The notes: generated by a model from the letters alone, not told the origin. A DNA stretch of 64,000 nucleotides from Cherax quadricarinatus (GCF_038502225.1 NC_091300.1:50459668-50523667); one strand, 5' to 3'; shown: positions 1 to 9,320, numbered from the stretch's first letter. A program made the numbers and translations.

Positions 1-235
1 GGTGCTGTTCGCACCTACTCCTAGGTTGAGGGACTGATTACCTCATCTTCTGTACATAGTTCTACTGTCTTCAAGTTATGTCCTAGAATTTGTATTGATA
101 AAGCCACTGGATGGCGAAACGTCTACAATAAAGATACCCAGATGTTGCACATGTGTCTTACTTTCATCTTGTCGGTATTATATACCATTCGTACACACCT
201 TCAAAACTACCATTAGAAAGCATCTTATCTCCCTG
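1..235 (+). mobile_element. F4 repeat piece with hammerhead-like motif
   Basis: The window opens inside a PLE-related repeat unit (called F4 here). It has the same order of parts as the other families in the window: a 'gagggactgattac' box, a hammerhead fold at 90-128, an AATAAAG signal, a 'ttgcacatgtgtctta' stretch and then 'gtcggtattatatacc'. The left end is outside the window. No protein is suggested. The right boundary is approximate because the match fades after about 200-235. A more decayed relative lies at 4465-4692. Confidence 0.6.
90..128 (+). ncRNA. Hammerhead ribozyme, U3-A8 core variant (F4)
   Basis: Type I-like hammerhead read from the sequence. Stem I is 90-94 (UUGUA) with 124-128 (UACAA), five perfect pairs. 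The core box 95-101 is UUGAUAA instead of CUGANGA. An extra A sits at 102. Stem II is 103-106 with 112-115. GAAA is 116-119, stem III is the 2-bp AC/GU, and cleavage would follow C123. Both C3 and G8 are changed, to U and A, so the tertiary core pair could still form as U-A. Activity is not shown by sequence alone. Confidence 0.6.
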
Positions 236-597
236 ATACACCCCGTCAACTAACTACACGAATACCACCTGGTGGTTCAAACTTAAACTCACTCACTCAT
301 TTGACCATAAACAGAAATATTAATCTCAATCTTAAAATAATGAATCCTGTGATACTCCAATACTGAAACTATGTACTGTGCCAAAACAAAAGCATTCACA
401 TTGCTAAACTCACAAACTAGTATTTAGTCACTTAGCCATAATACCAACTTACCTCATAATTTGTAATATTTTACAATTAAGAATAAAACTAAGTCTGCCC
501 GAAATGCCTAGCCATGCTAAGCGTTCTAGTGGTACACTCTGTAATCACTATTTTACTACATGTAAGCCACACAATAAACAGATTTCTGTAAACTCAG
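236..597. other. AT-rich stretch, nothing recognised
   Basis: No coding frame, RNA gene or repeat that I recognise. The sequence reads as unconstrained AT-rich DNA between the F4 piece and the PLE-A insertion. Confidence 0.5.
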
Positions 598-650
598 CAT
601 TGTAATCCTTGGTTTAGAAAGACACGTAAGCAAACACTATAACATATTTA

Positions 651-690
651 TTAGAAAACGTTTCGGTCCTGGGACCTTGATCACTTCTAA
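651..690 (-). ncRNA. Hammerhead ribozyme with G3-C8 core exchange (PLE-A, left arm)
   Basis: Exact reverse-complement copy of the motif at 4238-4277, lying downstream of the PLE-A coding frame on the minus strand. Stem I has six perfect pairs (UUAGAA with UUCUAA). The core box is GUGAUCA and is followed by an extra A. Stem II is GGUC/GACC with a CCAG loop. GAAAC-GUU completes the core, and AAUAAA follows. See the plus-strand entry for numbering. Confidence 0.65.
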
Positions 691-769
691 CATACAGAGG
701 TAGAAAGACATTATATATATAGGCGGAGAGTGAGATGTGACGCACGTGACCTGAGGAATGTCATAAGAA

Positions 770-842
770 CATAAGAATGGAGGAACACTGTAGAAGGCCT
801 ACTGGCCCATGCGAGGCAGGTCCTTATCAAAACAACCTCTGT
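770..842 (-). mobile_element. CR1 3'-tail fragment inside PLE-A
   Basis: The sequence matches the CR1 3' UTR seen elsewhere in the window (aggcctactggccc, aggaacactgtag, aagaacataag), here in reverse orientation. The same piece sits in the inverted arm at about 4090-4165. It was therefore part of the PLE-A 3' region before the two arms were formed. Confidence 0.65.
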
Positions 843-1297
843 CTATGATGAGGACCAGTAGACGATGAAATCATGTGACTCCTGTGTTGAACATTATGAA
901 CATTAAAATGGTATAAAATACCGACAGATTGTTAGGTAAGACACATATGCAACAGTTATGTGTCTTACCTAACAATCTGTCGGTATTTTATACCATTTTA
1001 ATGTTCATTCTGTCAGACACTGCAACACAAGGGTATCTTGGTACAGACCATCTACTTCGACAACCTCTACTAGTGAGAACGGCTGGGTTTGAGAGGGACC
1101 TGCCCTCCCAAATCAACCTACGTCTCACCTCCTGGCACTATATAAGGCCCGATTCTGTCACTTCAACTTCATATTGTTTCAGACAACGGAACAATGCTCT
1201 TCTCCAGACTGAGGGACTGACCACCTCAAAACTTTAAGGGTGATGGACTGATTACATCGTCTTCAAGTATCTTCTGCTTCTATCAACTTTTCTGTAC

Positions 1298-1336
1298 TCG
1301 ACTGAAGAAGCCTACTGTGTAGGCGAAACGTTTCAA
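1298..1336 (+). ncRNA. Hammerhead ribozyme, F1 unit 1
   Basis: CUGAAGA core (N7 is A) at 1302-1308, extra A 1309, 6-bp stem II 1310-1315/1319-1324 with a UGU loop, GAAAC-GUU at 1325-1332. Stem I UCGA/UCAA has one mismatch (C1299 with A1335). A TATATAAG box lies about 160 bases upstream, and an A/T-rich AATATAAAG follows. Confidence 0.65.
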
Positions 1337-1702
1337 AATATAAAGATACCTAACTGTTGCATATGTGTCTTACCTAACAATCTGTCGGTATTTTATACCA
1401 TTTTAATGTTCATTCTGTCAGACACTGCAACACAAGGGTATCTTGGTACAGACCATCTACTTCGACAACCTCTACTAGTGAGAACGGCTGGGTTTGAGAG
1501 GGACCTGCCCTCCCAAATCAACCTACGTCTCACCTCCTGGCACTATATAAGGCCCGATTCTGTCACTTCAACTTCATATTGTTTCAGACAACGGAACAAT
1601 TCTCTTCTCCAGACTGAGGGACTGACCACCTCAAAACTTTAAGGGTGATGGACTGATTACATCGTCTTCAAGTATCTTCTGCTTCTATCAACTTTTCTGT
1701 AC

Positions 1703-1741
1703 TCGACTGAAGAAGCCTACTGTGTAGGCGAAACGTTTCAA
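1703..1741 (+). ncRNA. Hammerhead ribozyme, F1 unit 2
   Basis: Same fold as at 1298-1336. C3 is 1707 and H17 is U1737. Stem I UCGA/UCAA again has the C-A mismatch, so the two units of this insertion share a private substitution. Confidence 0.65.
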
Positions 1742-1772
1742 AATAAAGATACCTAACTGTTGCATATGTGTC

Positions 1773-3620
1773 TTACCTGACTCCTGTGTTGTTGGGTTGG
1801 TGCTGCTTAAGTATCATGTATGCCAATGTTTTTGAAATTTTGTAGTTTCCAGTGTTGCGTTCTATAGTGTCGGTGACGGTGATTAGTGAGGCTTCTAGGC
1901 ACCGTCGGCGTCTGAGGTCTGGTTCGGTGAGAACGAGTTGTGCCTCGTTCCAGTTCATCAAATGCCCCGTTGAGTCTCTGTGGAGGACACAGGCGTACCT
2001 TACATCGTCTCTGTTAGAGGCATTTCGATGCTCATTCAGGCTGACTGCAAGATCTCTGCCTGTCTCGCCTACATATTTCTTGGGACAGAACCCACAAGGG
2101 ATCGTGTAGACGCCTGCTGTAGAAGTTAGAGGTGTGGGGCTGCGTTTAGTAGTGAGGTCTTTGATAGAGGATGTGTTTATGGTGGAAACGTTGATGTTAC
2201 TCATAGCAAGTGCCCGGCGAGTATTGTTGGCAACATCGCCACATGGGAGTACTATGAACTGTTTAGGGGGCTGTTCCATGGGCGGTTTGTTGAGGATAGC
2301 TTGTGCCTTGAGTCTGCAATCTCGGATGAAGAAAGATGGGAACTGAAGACGTGTAAAGGCTTGTGTTATGTAAGTGCATTCTTCTTCTAGAAAACAAGGG
2401 CTGGAGATGCGAAGAGCTCTCAAGAAGAAGCCAATGAGGACTCCTCTCTTAGTGCGGGTATCTTGGTGTGAATAAAAGTGTATAAGATCGTCCTTGTTGG
2501 TAGGTTTTCTATACACTTTGAAGAGAAGTTTGTCACTGTCGGGAGATCTGCACAGTAGAACGTCGAGGAAAGGAAGTTTGCCATCATTTTCGAGTTCAAG
2601 TGTAAACTTTATTGATGGTTCAACTGCATTGATCTTGTTGAGAAGGGCCTGGATATTGAGACGTCTTGGATAGAAAACCAATATATCATCAACGTATCTT
2701 AGCCAGGTAACGGTGTTGGGAATGAGGGTGCTGAATTTCTCTGTCTCCAAGTTTTCCATGAAGAGGTTGGCAAGCACAGCACTGAGCGGGCTTCCCATTG
2801 CCATCCCAAAGCATTGTTTGTAACAGTTGTCCTGATACTTGAAGAAGTTGAAATTAACACACAGTTCCACTAGATTGATGAAATCTAGAAGAGGTAAAGG
2901 GAGGTCGTGGTTTTCAGTGAGCCTCTGTCTCAGAATGTTGATTGCAGCGTCAGTAGGAACGTTGGTAAAGAGGGCTGTGACATCGAAGGAAGCCATGCTT
3001 TTGTTTTTGACATTCAGGTTGGAAATTCGGGAGAGAAGGTCACCTGAATGTTTGAGGTGGGCTTGACTGATAGTGCCCAGAAGCGCTGAAAGGTATTTGG
3101 CAAGGTGGCCGGCTAATTTGTGTGGTGCACTCCCTATGCCCGAAGTGATAGGCCGTAGTGGGATGCCAGGTTTGTGTGTCTTAGGAAGGCCATACAGGCG
3201 TGCTGGTTTCGGTTGACCTGGTAAAAGTTTAAGTAGTTTTTTGCCTTGTTCTGATTTTCGTAAGATGCTACGAGCCTTTTGAAGGAAAGTCTGGGTACTT
3301 TGAAGTAGCACTGATTCCGATACAGGCTGGTATGTGTTGGCATCGTTGAGAAGATTTAAGACTTTATTGTTGTAGTCGACAGTGTTGAGTAACACCACAC
3401 CACCTCCTTTGTCAGCGGTTGTAATGACGATATCATCGTTGTTGGCCAAGTTCCTGAGTGCTTGGATGTATCTTCTGGGAATGACCGGTCTTGAAGGCTC
3501 AGTAGCTGCAGCAGTGATGATTCCTTGGACAAAGCCCTTTTGAAACTCGGAGTCTCCAAAAGGTTGGTTCTTGGTTACCATATCCACCAGATTATGTTGC
3601 CACGAATACTCGCCGGGCAC
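1773..3620 (-). CDS. Penelope-like reverse transcriptase with GIY-YIG endonuclease (PLE-A), 5'-truncated
   Basis: An open frame of 615 codons without internal stops. Near residue 70 it has the DKGGGVV stretch typical of PLE RTs. YGLPKTHKP and PLRPI follow, then FDVTALFTNVP (RT motif A), GMAMGSPLS (motif B), RYVDDILVF (motif C, catalytic YVDD near residue 310) and FKVYRKPT. The C-terminus holds a GIY-YIG nuclease: GVYTIPC, CPKKYVGETGRDL and NEHR. The encoded enzyme would reverse-transcribe its RNA at a nicked target. The apparent start (MPGEYSW) is an artefact: its first residues come from the inverted arm, so the true N-terminus is missing. The stop falls at the F1 insertion border. Confidence 0.85.
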   Translation of the reverse strand: MPGEYSWQHNLVDMVTKNQPFGDSEFQKGFVQGIITAAATEPSRPVIPRRYIQALRNLANNDDIVITTADKGGGVVLLNTVDYNNKVLNLLNDANTYQPVSESVLLQSTQTFLQKARSILRKSEQGKKLLKLLPGQPKPARLYGLPKTHKPGIPLRPITSGIGSAPHKLAGHLAKYLSALLGTISQAHLKHSGDLLSRISNLNVKNKSMASFDVTALFTNVPTDAAINILRQRLTENHDLPLPLLDFINLVELCVNFNFFKYQDNCYKQCFGMAMGSPLSAVLANLFMENLETEKFSTLIPNTVTWLRYVDDILVFYPRRLNIQALLNKINAVEPSIKFTLELENDGKLPFLDVLLCRSPDSDKLLFKVYRKPTNKDDLIHFYSHQDTRTKRGVLIGFFLRALRISSPCFLEEECTYITQAFTRLQFPSFFIRDCRLKAQAILNKPPMEQPPKQFIVLPCGDVANNTRRALAMSNINVSTINTSSIKDLTTKRSPTPLTSTAGVYTIPCGFCPKKYVGETGRDLAVSLNEHRNASNRDDVRYACVLHRDSTGHLMNWNEAQLVLTEPDLRRRRCLEASLITVTDTIERNTGNYKISKTLAYMILKQHQPNNTGVR

Positions 3621-3625
3621 TTGCT

Positions 3626-4057
3626 ATGAGTAACATCAACGTTTCCACCATAAACACATCCTCTATCAAAGACCTCACTACTAAACGCAGCCCCACACCT
3701 CTAACTTCTACAGCAGGCGTCTACACGATCCCTTGTGGGTTCTGTCCCAAGAAATATATAGGCGAGACAGGCAGAGATCTTGCAGTCCGCCTGAATGAGC
3801 ATCGAAATGCCTCTAACAGAGACGATGTAAGGTACGCCTGTGTCCTCCACAGAGACTCAACGGGGCATTTGATGAACTGGAACGAGGCACAACTCGTTCT
3901 CACCGAACCAGACCTCAGACGCCGACGGTGCCTAGAAGCCTCACTAATCACCGTCACCGACACTATAGAACGCAACACTGGAAACTACAAAATTTCAAAA
4001 ACATTGGCATACATGATACTTAAGCAGCACCAACCCAACAACACAGGAGTCACATGA
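3626..4057 (+). pseudogene. Inverted partial copy of PLE-A GIY-YIG domain
   Basis: A 143-codon frame repeating the last part of the PLE-A protein, from MSNINVST to the C-terminus, on the opposite strand. It keeps GVYTIPC, YIGETGRDLAVRLNEHR and the RRRRCLEASLI block. It lacks the RT and is a by-product of the inverted insertion structure, not an independent gene. A few substitutions (V/I, S/R) separate it from the minus-strand copy. Confidence 0.85.
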
Positions 4058-4237
4058 TTTCATCGTCTACTGGTCCTCATCATAGACAGAGGTTGTTTTG
4101 ATAAGGACCTGCCTCGCATGGGCCAGTAGGCCTTCTACAGTGTTCCTCCATTCTTATGTTCTTATGACATTCCTCAGGTCACGTGCGTCACATCTCACTC
4201 TCCGCCTATATATATAATGTCTTTCTACCTCTGTATG

Positions 4238-4277
4238 TTAGAAGTGATCAAGGTCCCAGGACCGAAACGTTTTCTAA
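4238..4277 (+). ncRNA. Hammerhead ribozyme with G3-C8 core exchange (PLE-A, right arm)
   Basis: Stem I: 4238-4243 (UUAGAA) pairs with 4272-4277 (UUCUAA). The core box 4244-4250 reads GUGAUCA where CUGANGA is expected: position 3 is G and position 8 is C. An extra A is at 4251. Stem II is 4252-4255/4260-4263 (GGUC/GACC). GAAA is 4264-4267, C-G make the short stem III, and cleavage would follow U4271. AATAAA begins just downstream (4277-4282). Positions 3 and 8 pair with each other in known hammerhead structures, so the double change keeps that pair. Confidence 0.65.
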
Positions 4278-4464
4278 TAAATATGTTATAGTGTTTGCTT
4301 ACGTGTCTTTCTAAACCAACTTGTCGGTATTTATTACCAAGGTTTATACCATTGTAATCCTTATAGAGAATAAACTTTGATTTTGAATTTGAATTGTCAC
4401 TGGTAATGGGAGAATCCCCAGTGGAAATAGTTATACCCAATGAATGGACCAGTATTAAACAAGT

Positions 4465-4692
4465 ATGTTGTGTAGATGTCCTCTGTACCAAGATGCCACG
4501 ATGTTACAGTATACAATACCGACAAGATGAGGAATTAGATACATGTGCATTATGCAACATCTGCGTATCTTTAATTGTATATATTTCCTCACATTATGTT
4601 CTTGCACTGTACTGATAAAGCCACTGGTTGCCGAAACGTCTACAATTGAAGATACTCAGATGTTGCAAATGTGTCTAATTCCTCATTATTAT
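4465..4692. mobile_element. Small F4 fold-back insertion
   Basis: A minus-strand half (about 4480-4560: ctgtaccaagatgcca, caataccgacaagatg, tgcaacatctg) folds onto a plus-strand half (about 4560-4680) that ends ttgcaaatgtgtctaatt. The 3' ends face outward, as in the other insertions. I did not find a clean TSD, so the borders are approximate. An (ATT)n tract follows at 4684-4724. Confidence 0.6.
4608..4642 (+). ncRNA. Decayed hammerhead motif (F4 second copy)
   Basis: Core box CUGAUAA at 4612-4618 and GAAAC-GUC at 4633-4640. Stem I UGUA/UACA is intact, but stem II is broken (the 3' strand reads UUGCC instead of UGGC). C3 faces A8. It is probably inactive. Confidence 0.5.
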
Positions 4693-4756
4693 TATCATTA
4701 TTTTTATTATTATTATTATTATTATCAAGGGCGAAGCGTTAAACCTGTAGGATTAT

Positions 4757-4870
4757 AAGAACATAAGAACATAAGAAAGAAGGACACTGCAAAAGGCCTA
4801 CTGGCCTTTACGAGGTAGGTCCACTTCTCCCACCGGCTTAAGCCAATGCCTTGACCTAGTGAGGTCAGAC
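4757..4870 (-). mobile_element. CR1 3'-end fragment, strongly 5'-truncated
   Basis: About 115 bases of CR1 3' UTR on the minus strand, ending in the octamer-type tail (aagaacataagaacataag on the plus strand). A second CR1 (CR1-A) begins directly after it with its own tail at 4871. Confidence 0.65.
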
Positions 4871-5024
4871 ATAAGAACATAAGAACATAAGAAAGGAGGA
4901 ACACTGCAGCAGGCCTGTTGGCCCATACTAGGCAGGTCCTTTACAATTCATCCCACTAACAAACATTTGACCAACCCAATTTTCAATGCCACCCAAGAAA
5001 CAAGCTCCGATGTGCAAGTCCCTC

Positions 5025-6660
5025 TCAAATCCAACCCCTCCCACTCATGTACTTATCCAACCTAAATTTGAAACTACCCAAAGTCCTAGCCTCAATAACC
5101 CAACTAGGTAGACTGTTCCACTCATCAACTACCCTATTTCCAAACCAATACTTTCCTATGTCCTTTCTAAATCTAAACTTATTTAATTTAAATCCATTAC
5201 TGCGGGTTCTCTCTTGGAGAGATATCCTCAAGACCTTGTTAATATCCCCTTTATTAATACCTATCATCCACTTATACACTTCGATCAGGTCTCCCCTCAT
5301 TCTTCGTCTAACAAGTGAATGTAACTTAAGAGTCTTCAATCTTTCTTCATAAGGAAGATTTCTAATGCTATGTATTAATTTAGTCGTCCTACGCTGAATG
5401 TTTTCTAACGAATTTATGTCCATTCTGTAATATGGAGACCAGAATTGAGCTGCATAATCTAGGTGAGGCCTTACTAATGATGTATAAAGCTGCAGTATGA
5501 CCTCTGGACTTTTGTTGCTTACACTTCTTGATATAAATCCCAGTAATCTTTTGCCTTATTACGTACACTTAGGCATTGCTGTCTTGGTTTAAGGTTGCTG
5601 CTTACCATAACCCCCAAGTCCTTTTCGCAATCTGTATGGCTAAGTTCTACATTATTTAACTTATAAGTGCTAGGGTTATGGACACTCCCGAGCTTCAGAA
5701 CCTTGCATTCATCTACATTGAACTGCATCTGCCACTTTTCTGACCAAGAGTAGAGTTTGTCTAAATCCTCCTGAAGTTCCCTAACATCTACGTTTGAATC
5801 AATTATCCTACCTATCTTCGTGTCATCGGCGAATTTGCTCATATCACTAGTAATTCCTTCATCAAGATCATTGATATATATTATAAACAACAACGGGCCC
5901 AAGACTGATCCCTGTGGAACGCCACTTGTTACTGATCCCCACTCGGATTTAACCCCATTTATGGACACTCTCTGCTTCCTGTCTGTGAGCCATGATTCGA
6001 TCCACGAGAGCACCGTTCCCCCAATGCCATGAGCTGCCACTTTCTTCAACAGTCTTTGGTGCGGAACTCTATCAAATGCCTTACTAAAATCTAAGTAAAC
6101 AATATCAAATTCTTTATCGTGGTCAACAGCCTCAAAAGCTTTACTGAAGAAAGTTAATAAATTAGTTAGACAAGACCGGCCTCTTGTGAATCCATGCTGA
6201 GTATCCTTAATCAAGCTATGCTTATCGAGATGGCTTCTTATAATCTCAGCTATAATTGACTCTAGTAATTTGCCTACAATTGAGGTCAGGCTTATTGGGC
6301 GGTAATTTGACGGTAACGACTTGTCCCGTTTTAAAAATAGGAATTACATTAGCCATCTTCCACATATCAGACACTACACCTGTTTGAAGAGATAAATTAA
6401 AAATATTAGTTAATGGTTCACAGACTTCCATTTTGCATTCCTTAAGAACCCTTGAAAAAACCTCATCAGGACCCGGTGACTTATTTTGCTTCAGTCGGTC
6501 TGTCTGCTTCACAACCATTTCACTAGTGACTGTGATGTTACATAATTCATCTTCTTCTGATCCACTATAAAAATTAATTACCGGAATATTATTAGTGTCT
6601 TCCTGTGTAAAAACCGAGAGAAAATAATTATTTAAAATCGAGCACATTTCATTCTCTTTG
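5025..6660 (-). pseudogene. CR1-A ORF2 reverse transcriptase remnant
   Basis: Three minus-strand frames (6246-6647, 5519-6214, 5025-5423) belong to one broken RT. Visible in order: [49 protein letters not shown] (motif A), [20 protein letters not shown] (motif B), KFADDTK (motif C), then RTTKLIHSIRNLPYEERL and the C-terminal FRKDIGKYWFGNRVVDEWNSLP block. Frame changes near 6230 and 5515 and loss of the endonuclease make it non-functional. In life this enzyme primes reverse transcription at a nick cut by the linked endonuclease. Confidence 0.8.
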
Positions 6661-6772
6661 TCAGTAAGATGCCCATAGTTATTTTTAAGGGGACCTATTG
6701 AACATTAAAATGGTATAAAATACCGACAGGTTGTTAGGTAAGACACATATGCAACAGTTAGGTATCTTTATT

Positions 6773-6811
6773 ATGAAACGTTTCGCCTACACAGTAGGCT
6801 TCTTCAGTCAA
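6773..6811 (-). ncRNA. Hammerhead ribozyme, F1 (stem I U-A variant)
   Basis: The minus-strand fold has core CUGAAGA, an extra A, a 6-bp stem II and GAAAC-GUU. Stem I reads UUGA/UCAU, so the usual third C-G pair is replaced by U-A. Confidence 0.7.
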
Positions 6812-7248
6812 GTACAGAAAAGTTGATAGAAGCAGAAGATACTTGAAGACGATGTAATCAGTCCATCACCCTTACTCTTGCATATGTGTCTTACCTAACA
6901 ACCTGTCGGTATTTTATACCATTTTAATGTTCAATCTGTCAGACACTGCAACACAAGGGTATCTTGGTACAGACCTGCAATCAACTTCGACAACTTCCAC
7001 CAGTGAGAGCGGCTGGATTTGAGAAGGACCTGACCTTTCAACATCTGAGTTCTTACCTCTCCTAGTGGCCTACGTCTCACCTCTTGGCGCTATAAAAGCT
7101 CCATCCTGTCACTTCATCTCCATATTGTTTCATACTATGGAACAATACTCTTCTCCAGACTGAGGGACTGACCACCTCAAAACTTTAAGGGTGATGGACT
7201 GATTACACCGTCTTCAAGTATCTTCTGCTTCTATCAACTTTTCTGTAC

Positions 7249-7287
7249 TTGACTGAAGAAGCCTACTGTGTAGGCGAAACGTTTCAT
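7249..7287 (+). ncRNA. Hammerhead ribozyme, F1 (stem I U-A variant)
   Basis: C3 is 7253, stem II 7261-7266/7270-7275, GAAA 7276-7279, H17 U7283. Stem I 7249-7252 UUGA pairs with 7284-7287 UCAU, again with U-A at the third position. Confidence 0.7.
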
Positions 7288-7629
7288 AATAAAGATACCT
7301 AACTGTTGCATATGTGTCTTACCTAACAAGGGGACCTATCTTTTCTCTGACTTTTGTTCTATAGACTTGGAAAAAAACTTTTTGGGTTAGTTTTAGAATC
7401 CCTAACAACTTTAATTTCATAGTCCCTTTTAGCTTTTCTTATCCCCTTTTAATGTCCCTCTTAATGTCAATATACTGATTCATATGATGACCCTCGCCTC
7501 TTTTGATACGCCTATAAATTCCTTTCTTATGCCCTAGTAGATATTTCGTCACTTAAGGGAGGAGCACTGCACCCGCCCTAGTAGCACAAGTTAGGTAAGA
7601 CACATATGCAACAGTTAAGTATCTTTATT

Positions 7630-7668
7630 TCGAAACGTTTCGCCTACACAGTAGGCTTCTTCAGTCGA
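7630..7668 (-). ncRNA. Hammerhead ribozyme, F1 array
   Basis: Minus-strand fold: stem I UCGA/UCGA (4 bp), core CUGAAGA, extra A, stem II GCCUAC/GUAGGC with UGU loop, GAAAC-GUU. Confidence 0.7.
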
Positions 7669-8029
7669 GTACAGAAAAGTTGATAGCAGAAGATACTTGA
7701 AGACGATGTAATCAGTCCATCACCCTTAAAGTTTTGAGGTGGTCAGTCCCTCAGTCTGGAGAAGAGCATTGTTCCGTTGTCTGAAACAATATGAAGTTGA
7801 AGTGACAGGATGGAGCCTTATATAGTGCCAGGAGGTGAGACGTAGGTTGCTTTGGGAGGGCAGGTCCCTCTCAAACCCAGCCGTTCTCACTAGTAGAGGT
7901 TGTCGAAGTTGATGGTCTGTACCAAGATACCCTTGTGTTGCAGTGTCTGACAGAATGAACATTAAAATGGTATAAAATACCGACAGATTGTTAGGTAAGA
8001 CACATATGCAACAGTTAGGTATCTTTATT

Positions 8030-8068
8030 TCGAAACGTTTCGCCTACACAGTAGGCTTCTTCAGTCGA
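8030..8068 (-). ncRNA. Hammerhead ribozyme, F1 array
   Basis: Same fold as 7630-7668, one unit further on; all core and stem bases are unchanged. Confidence 0.7.
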
Positions 8069-8432
8069 GTACAGAAAAGTTGATAGAAGCAGAAGATACT
8101 TGAAGACGATGTAATCAGTCCATCACCCTTAAAGTTTTGAGGTGGTCAGTCTCTCAGTCTGGAGAAGAGCATTGTTCCGTTGTCTGAAACAATATGAAGT
8201 TGAAGTGACAGGATGGAGCCTTATATAGTGCCATGAGGTGAGACGTAGGTTGCTTTGGGAGGGCAGGTCCCTCTCAAACCCAGCCGTTCTCACTAGTAGA
8301 GGTTGTCGAAGTTGATGGTCTGTACCAAGATACCCTTGTGTTGCAGTGTCTGACAGAATGAACATTAAAATGGTATAAAATACCGACAGATTGTTAGGTA
8401 AGACACATATGCAACAGTTAGGTATCTTTATT

Positions 8433-8471
8433 TCGAAACGTTTCGCCTACACAGTAGGCTTCTTCAGTCGA
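8433..8471 (-). ncRNA. Hammerhead ribozyme, F1 array
   Basis: Same fold as 7630-7668, at a 403-base spacing from the previous unit; all core and stem bases are unchanged. Confidence 0.7.
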
Positions 8472-8930
8472 GTACAGAAAAGTTGATAGAAGCAGAAGAT
8501 ACTTGAAGACGATGTAATCAGTCCATCACCCTTAAAGTTTTGAGGTGGTCAGTCCCTCAGTCTGGAGAAGAGCATTGTTCCGTTGTCTGAAACAATATGA
8601 AGTTGAAGTGACAGGATGGAGCCTTATATAGTGCCAGGAGGTGAGACGTAGGTTGCTTTGGGAGGGCAGGTCCCTCTCAAACCCAGCCGTTCTCACTAGT
8701 AGAGGTTGTCGAAGTTGATGGTCTGTACCAAGATACCCTTGTGTTGCAGTGTCTGACAGAATGAACATTAAAATGGTATAAAATACCGACAGATTGTTAG
8801 GTAAGACACATATGCAACAGTCTTCTCCAGACTGAGGGACTGACCACCTCAAAACTTTAAGGGTGATGGACTAATTACATCGTCTTCAAGTATCTTCTGC
8901 TTCTATCAACTTTTCTGTACTCGACTGAAG

Positions 8931-8959
8931 AAGCCTACTGTGTAGGCGAAACGTTTCGA
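8931..8959 (+). ncRNA. Hammerhead ribozyme, F1 array, plus arm
   Basis: Stem I 5' strand UCGA at 8931-8934, C3 at 8935, 3' strand UCGA at 8956-8959. Core and stem II are identical to the minus-arm copies. Confidence 0.7.
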
Positions 8960-9320
8960 AATAAAGATACCTAACTGTTGCATATGTGTCTTACCTAACA
9001 ATCTGTCGGTATTTTATACCATTTTAATGTTCATTCTGTCAGACACTGCAACACAAGGGTATCTTGGTAGACCATCAACTTCGACAACCTCTACTAGTGA
9101 GAACGGCTGGGTTTGAGAGGGACCTGCCCTCCCAAAGCAACCTACATCTCACCTCCTGGCACTATATAAGGCTCCATCCTGTCACTTCAACTTCATATGT
9201 TTCAGACAACGGAACAATGCTCTTCTCCTGACTGAGAGACTGACCACCTCAAAACTTTAAGGGTGATGGACTGATTACATCGTCTTCAAGTATCTTCTGC
9301 TTCTATCAACTTTTCTGTAC

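Larger units (their letters stand above)
876..1791. mobile_element. F1 hammerhead-repeat insertion in PLE-A, 14-bp TSD
   Basis: A 14-bp duplication tgactcctgtgttg at 876-889 and 1778-1791 brackets an insert of 890-1777. The first 67 bases or so are a reverse copy of the F1 3' end. They fold back onto about two plus-strand F1 units, whose terminal GTGTCTTACC faces the right flank. Open frames of 78-102 codons run through the units but recur only as a by-product of repeat identity. It lies just beyond the stop of the PLE-A frame, so the coding region is not broken. Confidence 0.85.
598..4362 (-). mobile_element. Penelope-like element PLE-A insertion with 13-bp TSD and inverted 3' arm
   Basis: The 13-bp flank cattgtaatcctt occurs at 598-610 and again at 4350-4362, marking one insertion event from 611 to 4349. 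The main copy lies on the minus strand: RT and GIY-YIG frame at 1773-3620, then 3' sequence to 611. It is interrupted by an F1 tandem-repeat insertion at 890-1777. A second, plus-strand copy of only the 3' end occupies about 3608-4349. The two copies therefore lie inverted with 3' ends outward. The arms are nearly identical (for example GETGRDLAV in both), which points to a recent insertion. The 5' end is truncated at the inversion junction near 3608-3612. Confidence 0.85.
6687..7339. mobile_element. F1 fold-back insertion in CR1-A, 12-bp TSD
   Basis: The TSD aaggggacctat lies at 6687-6698 and 7328-7339. The insert 6699-7327 has a minus-strand part (to about 6890) and then a plus-strand unit, with GTGTCTTACCTAAC ends facing both flanks. 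Its two hammerheads carry a paired stem I substitution relative to the other F1 copies. Confidence 0.85.
4871..7551 (-). mobile_element. CR1 LINE copy CR1-A, 5'-truncated, split by an F1 insertion
   Basis: The minus-strand copy runs from the linker before the RT (7551) to the 3' tail of TTCTTATG octamers (reverse complement at 4871-4893). CR1 elements are known for a short octamer repeat at the 3' end instead of poly(A). An F1 insertion occupies 6699-7327. The body contains EN-RT linker, RT and the C-terminal domain, with frameshifts. It joins CR1-B at about 7552. Confidence 0.8.
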
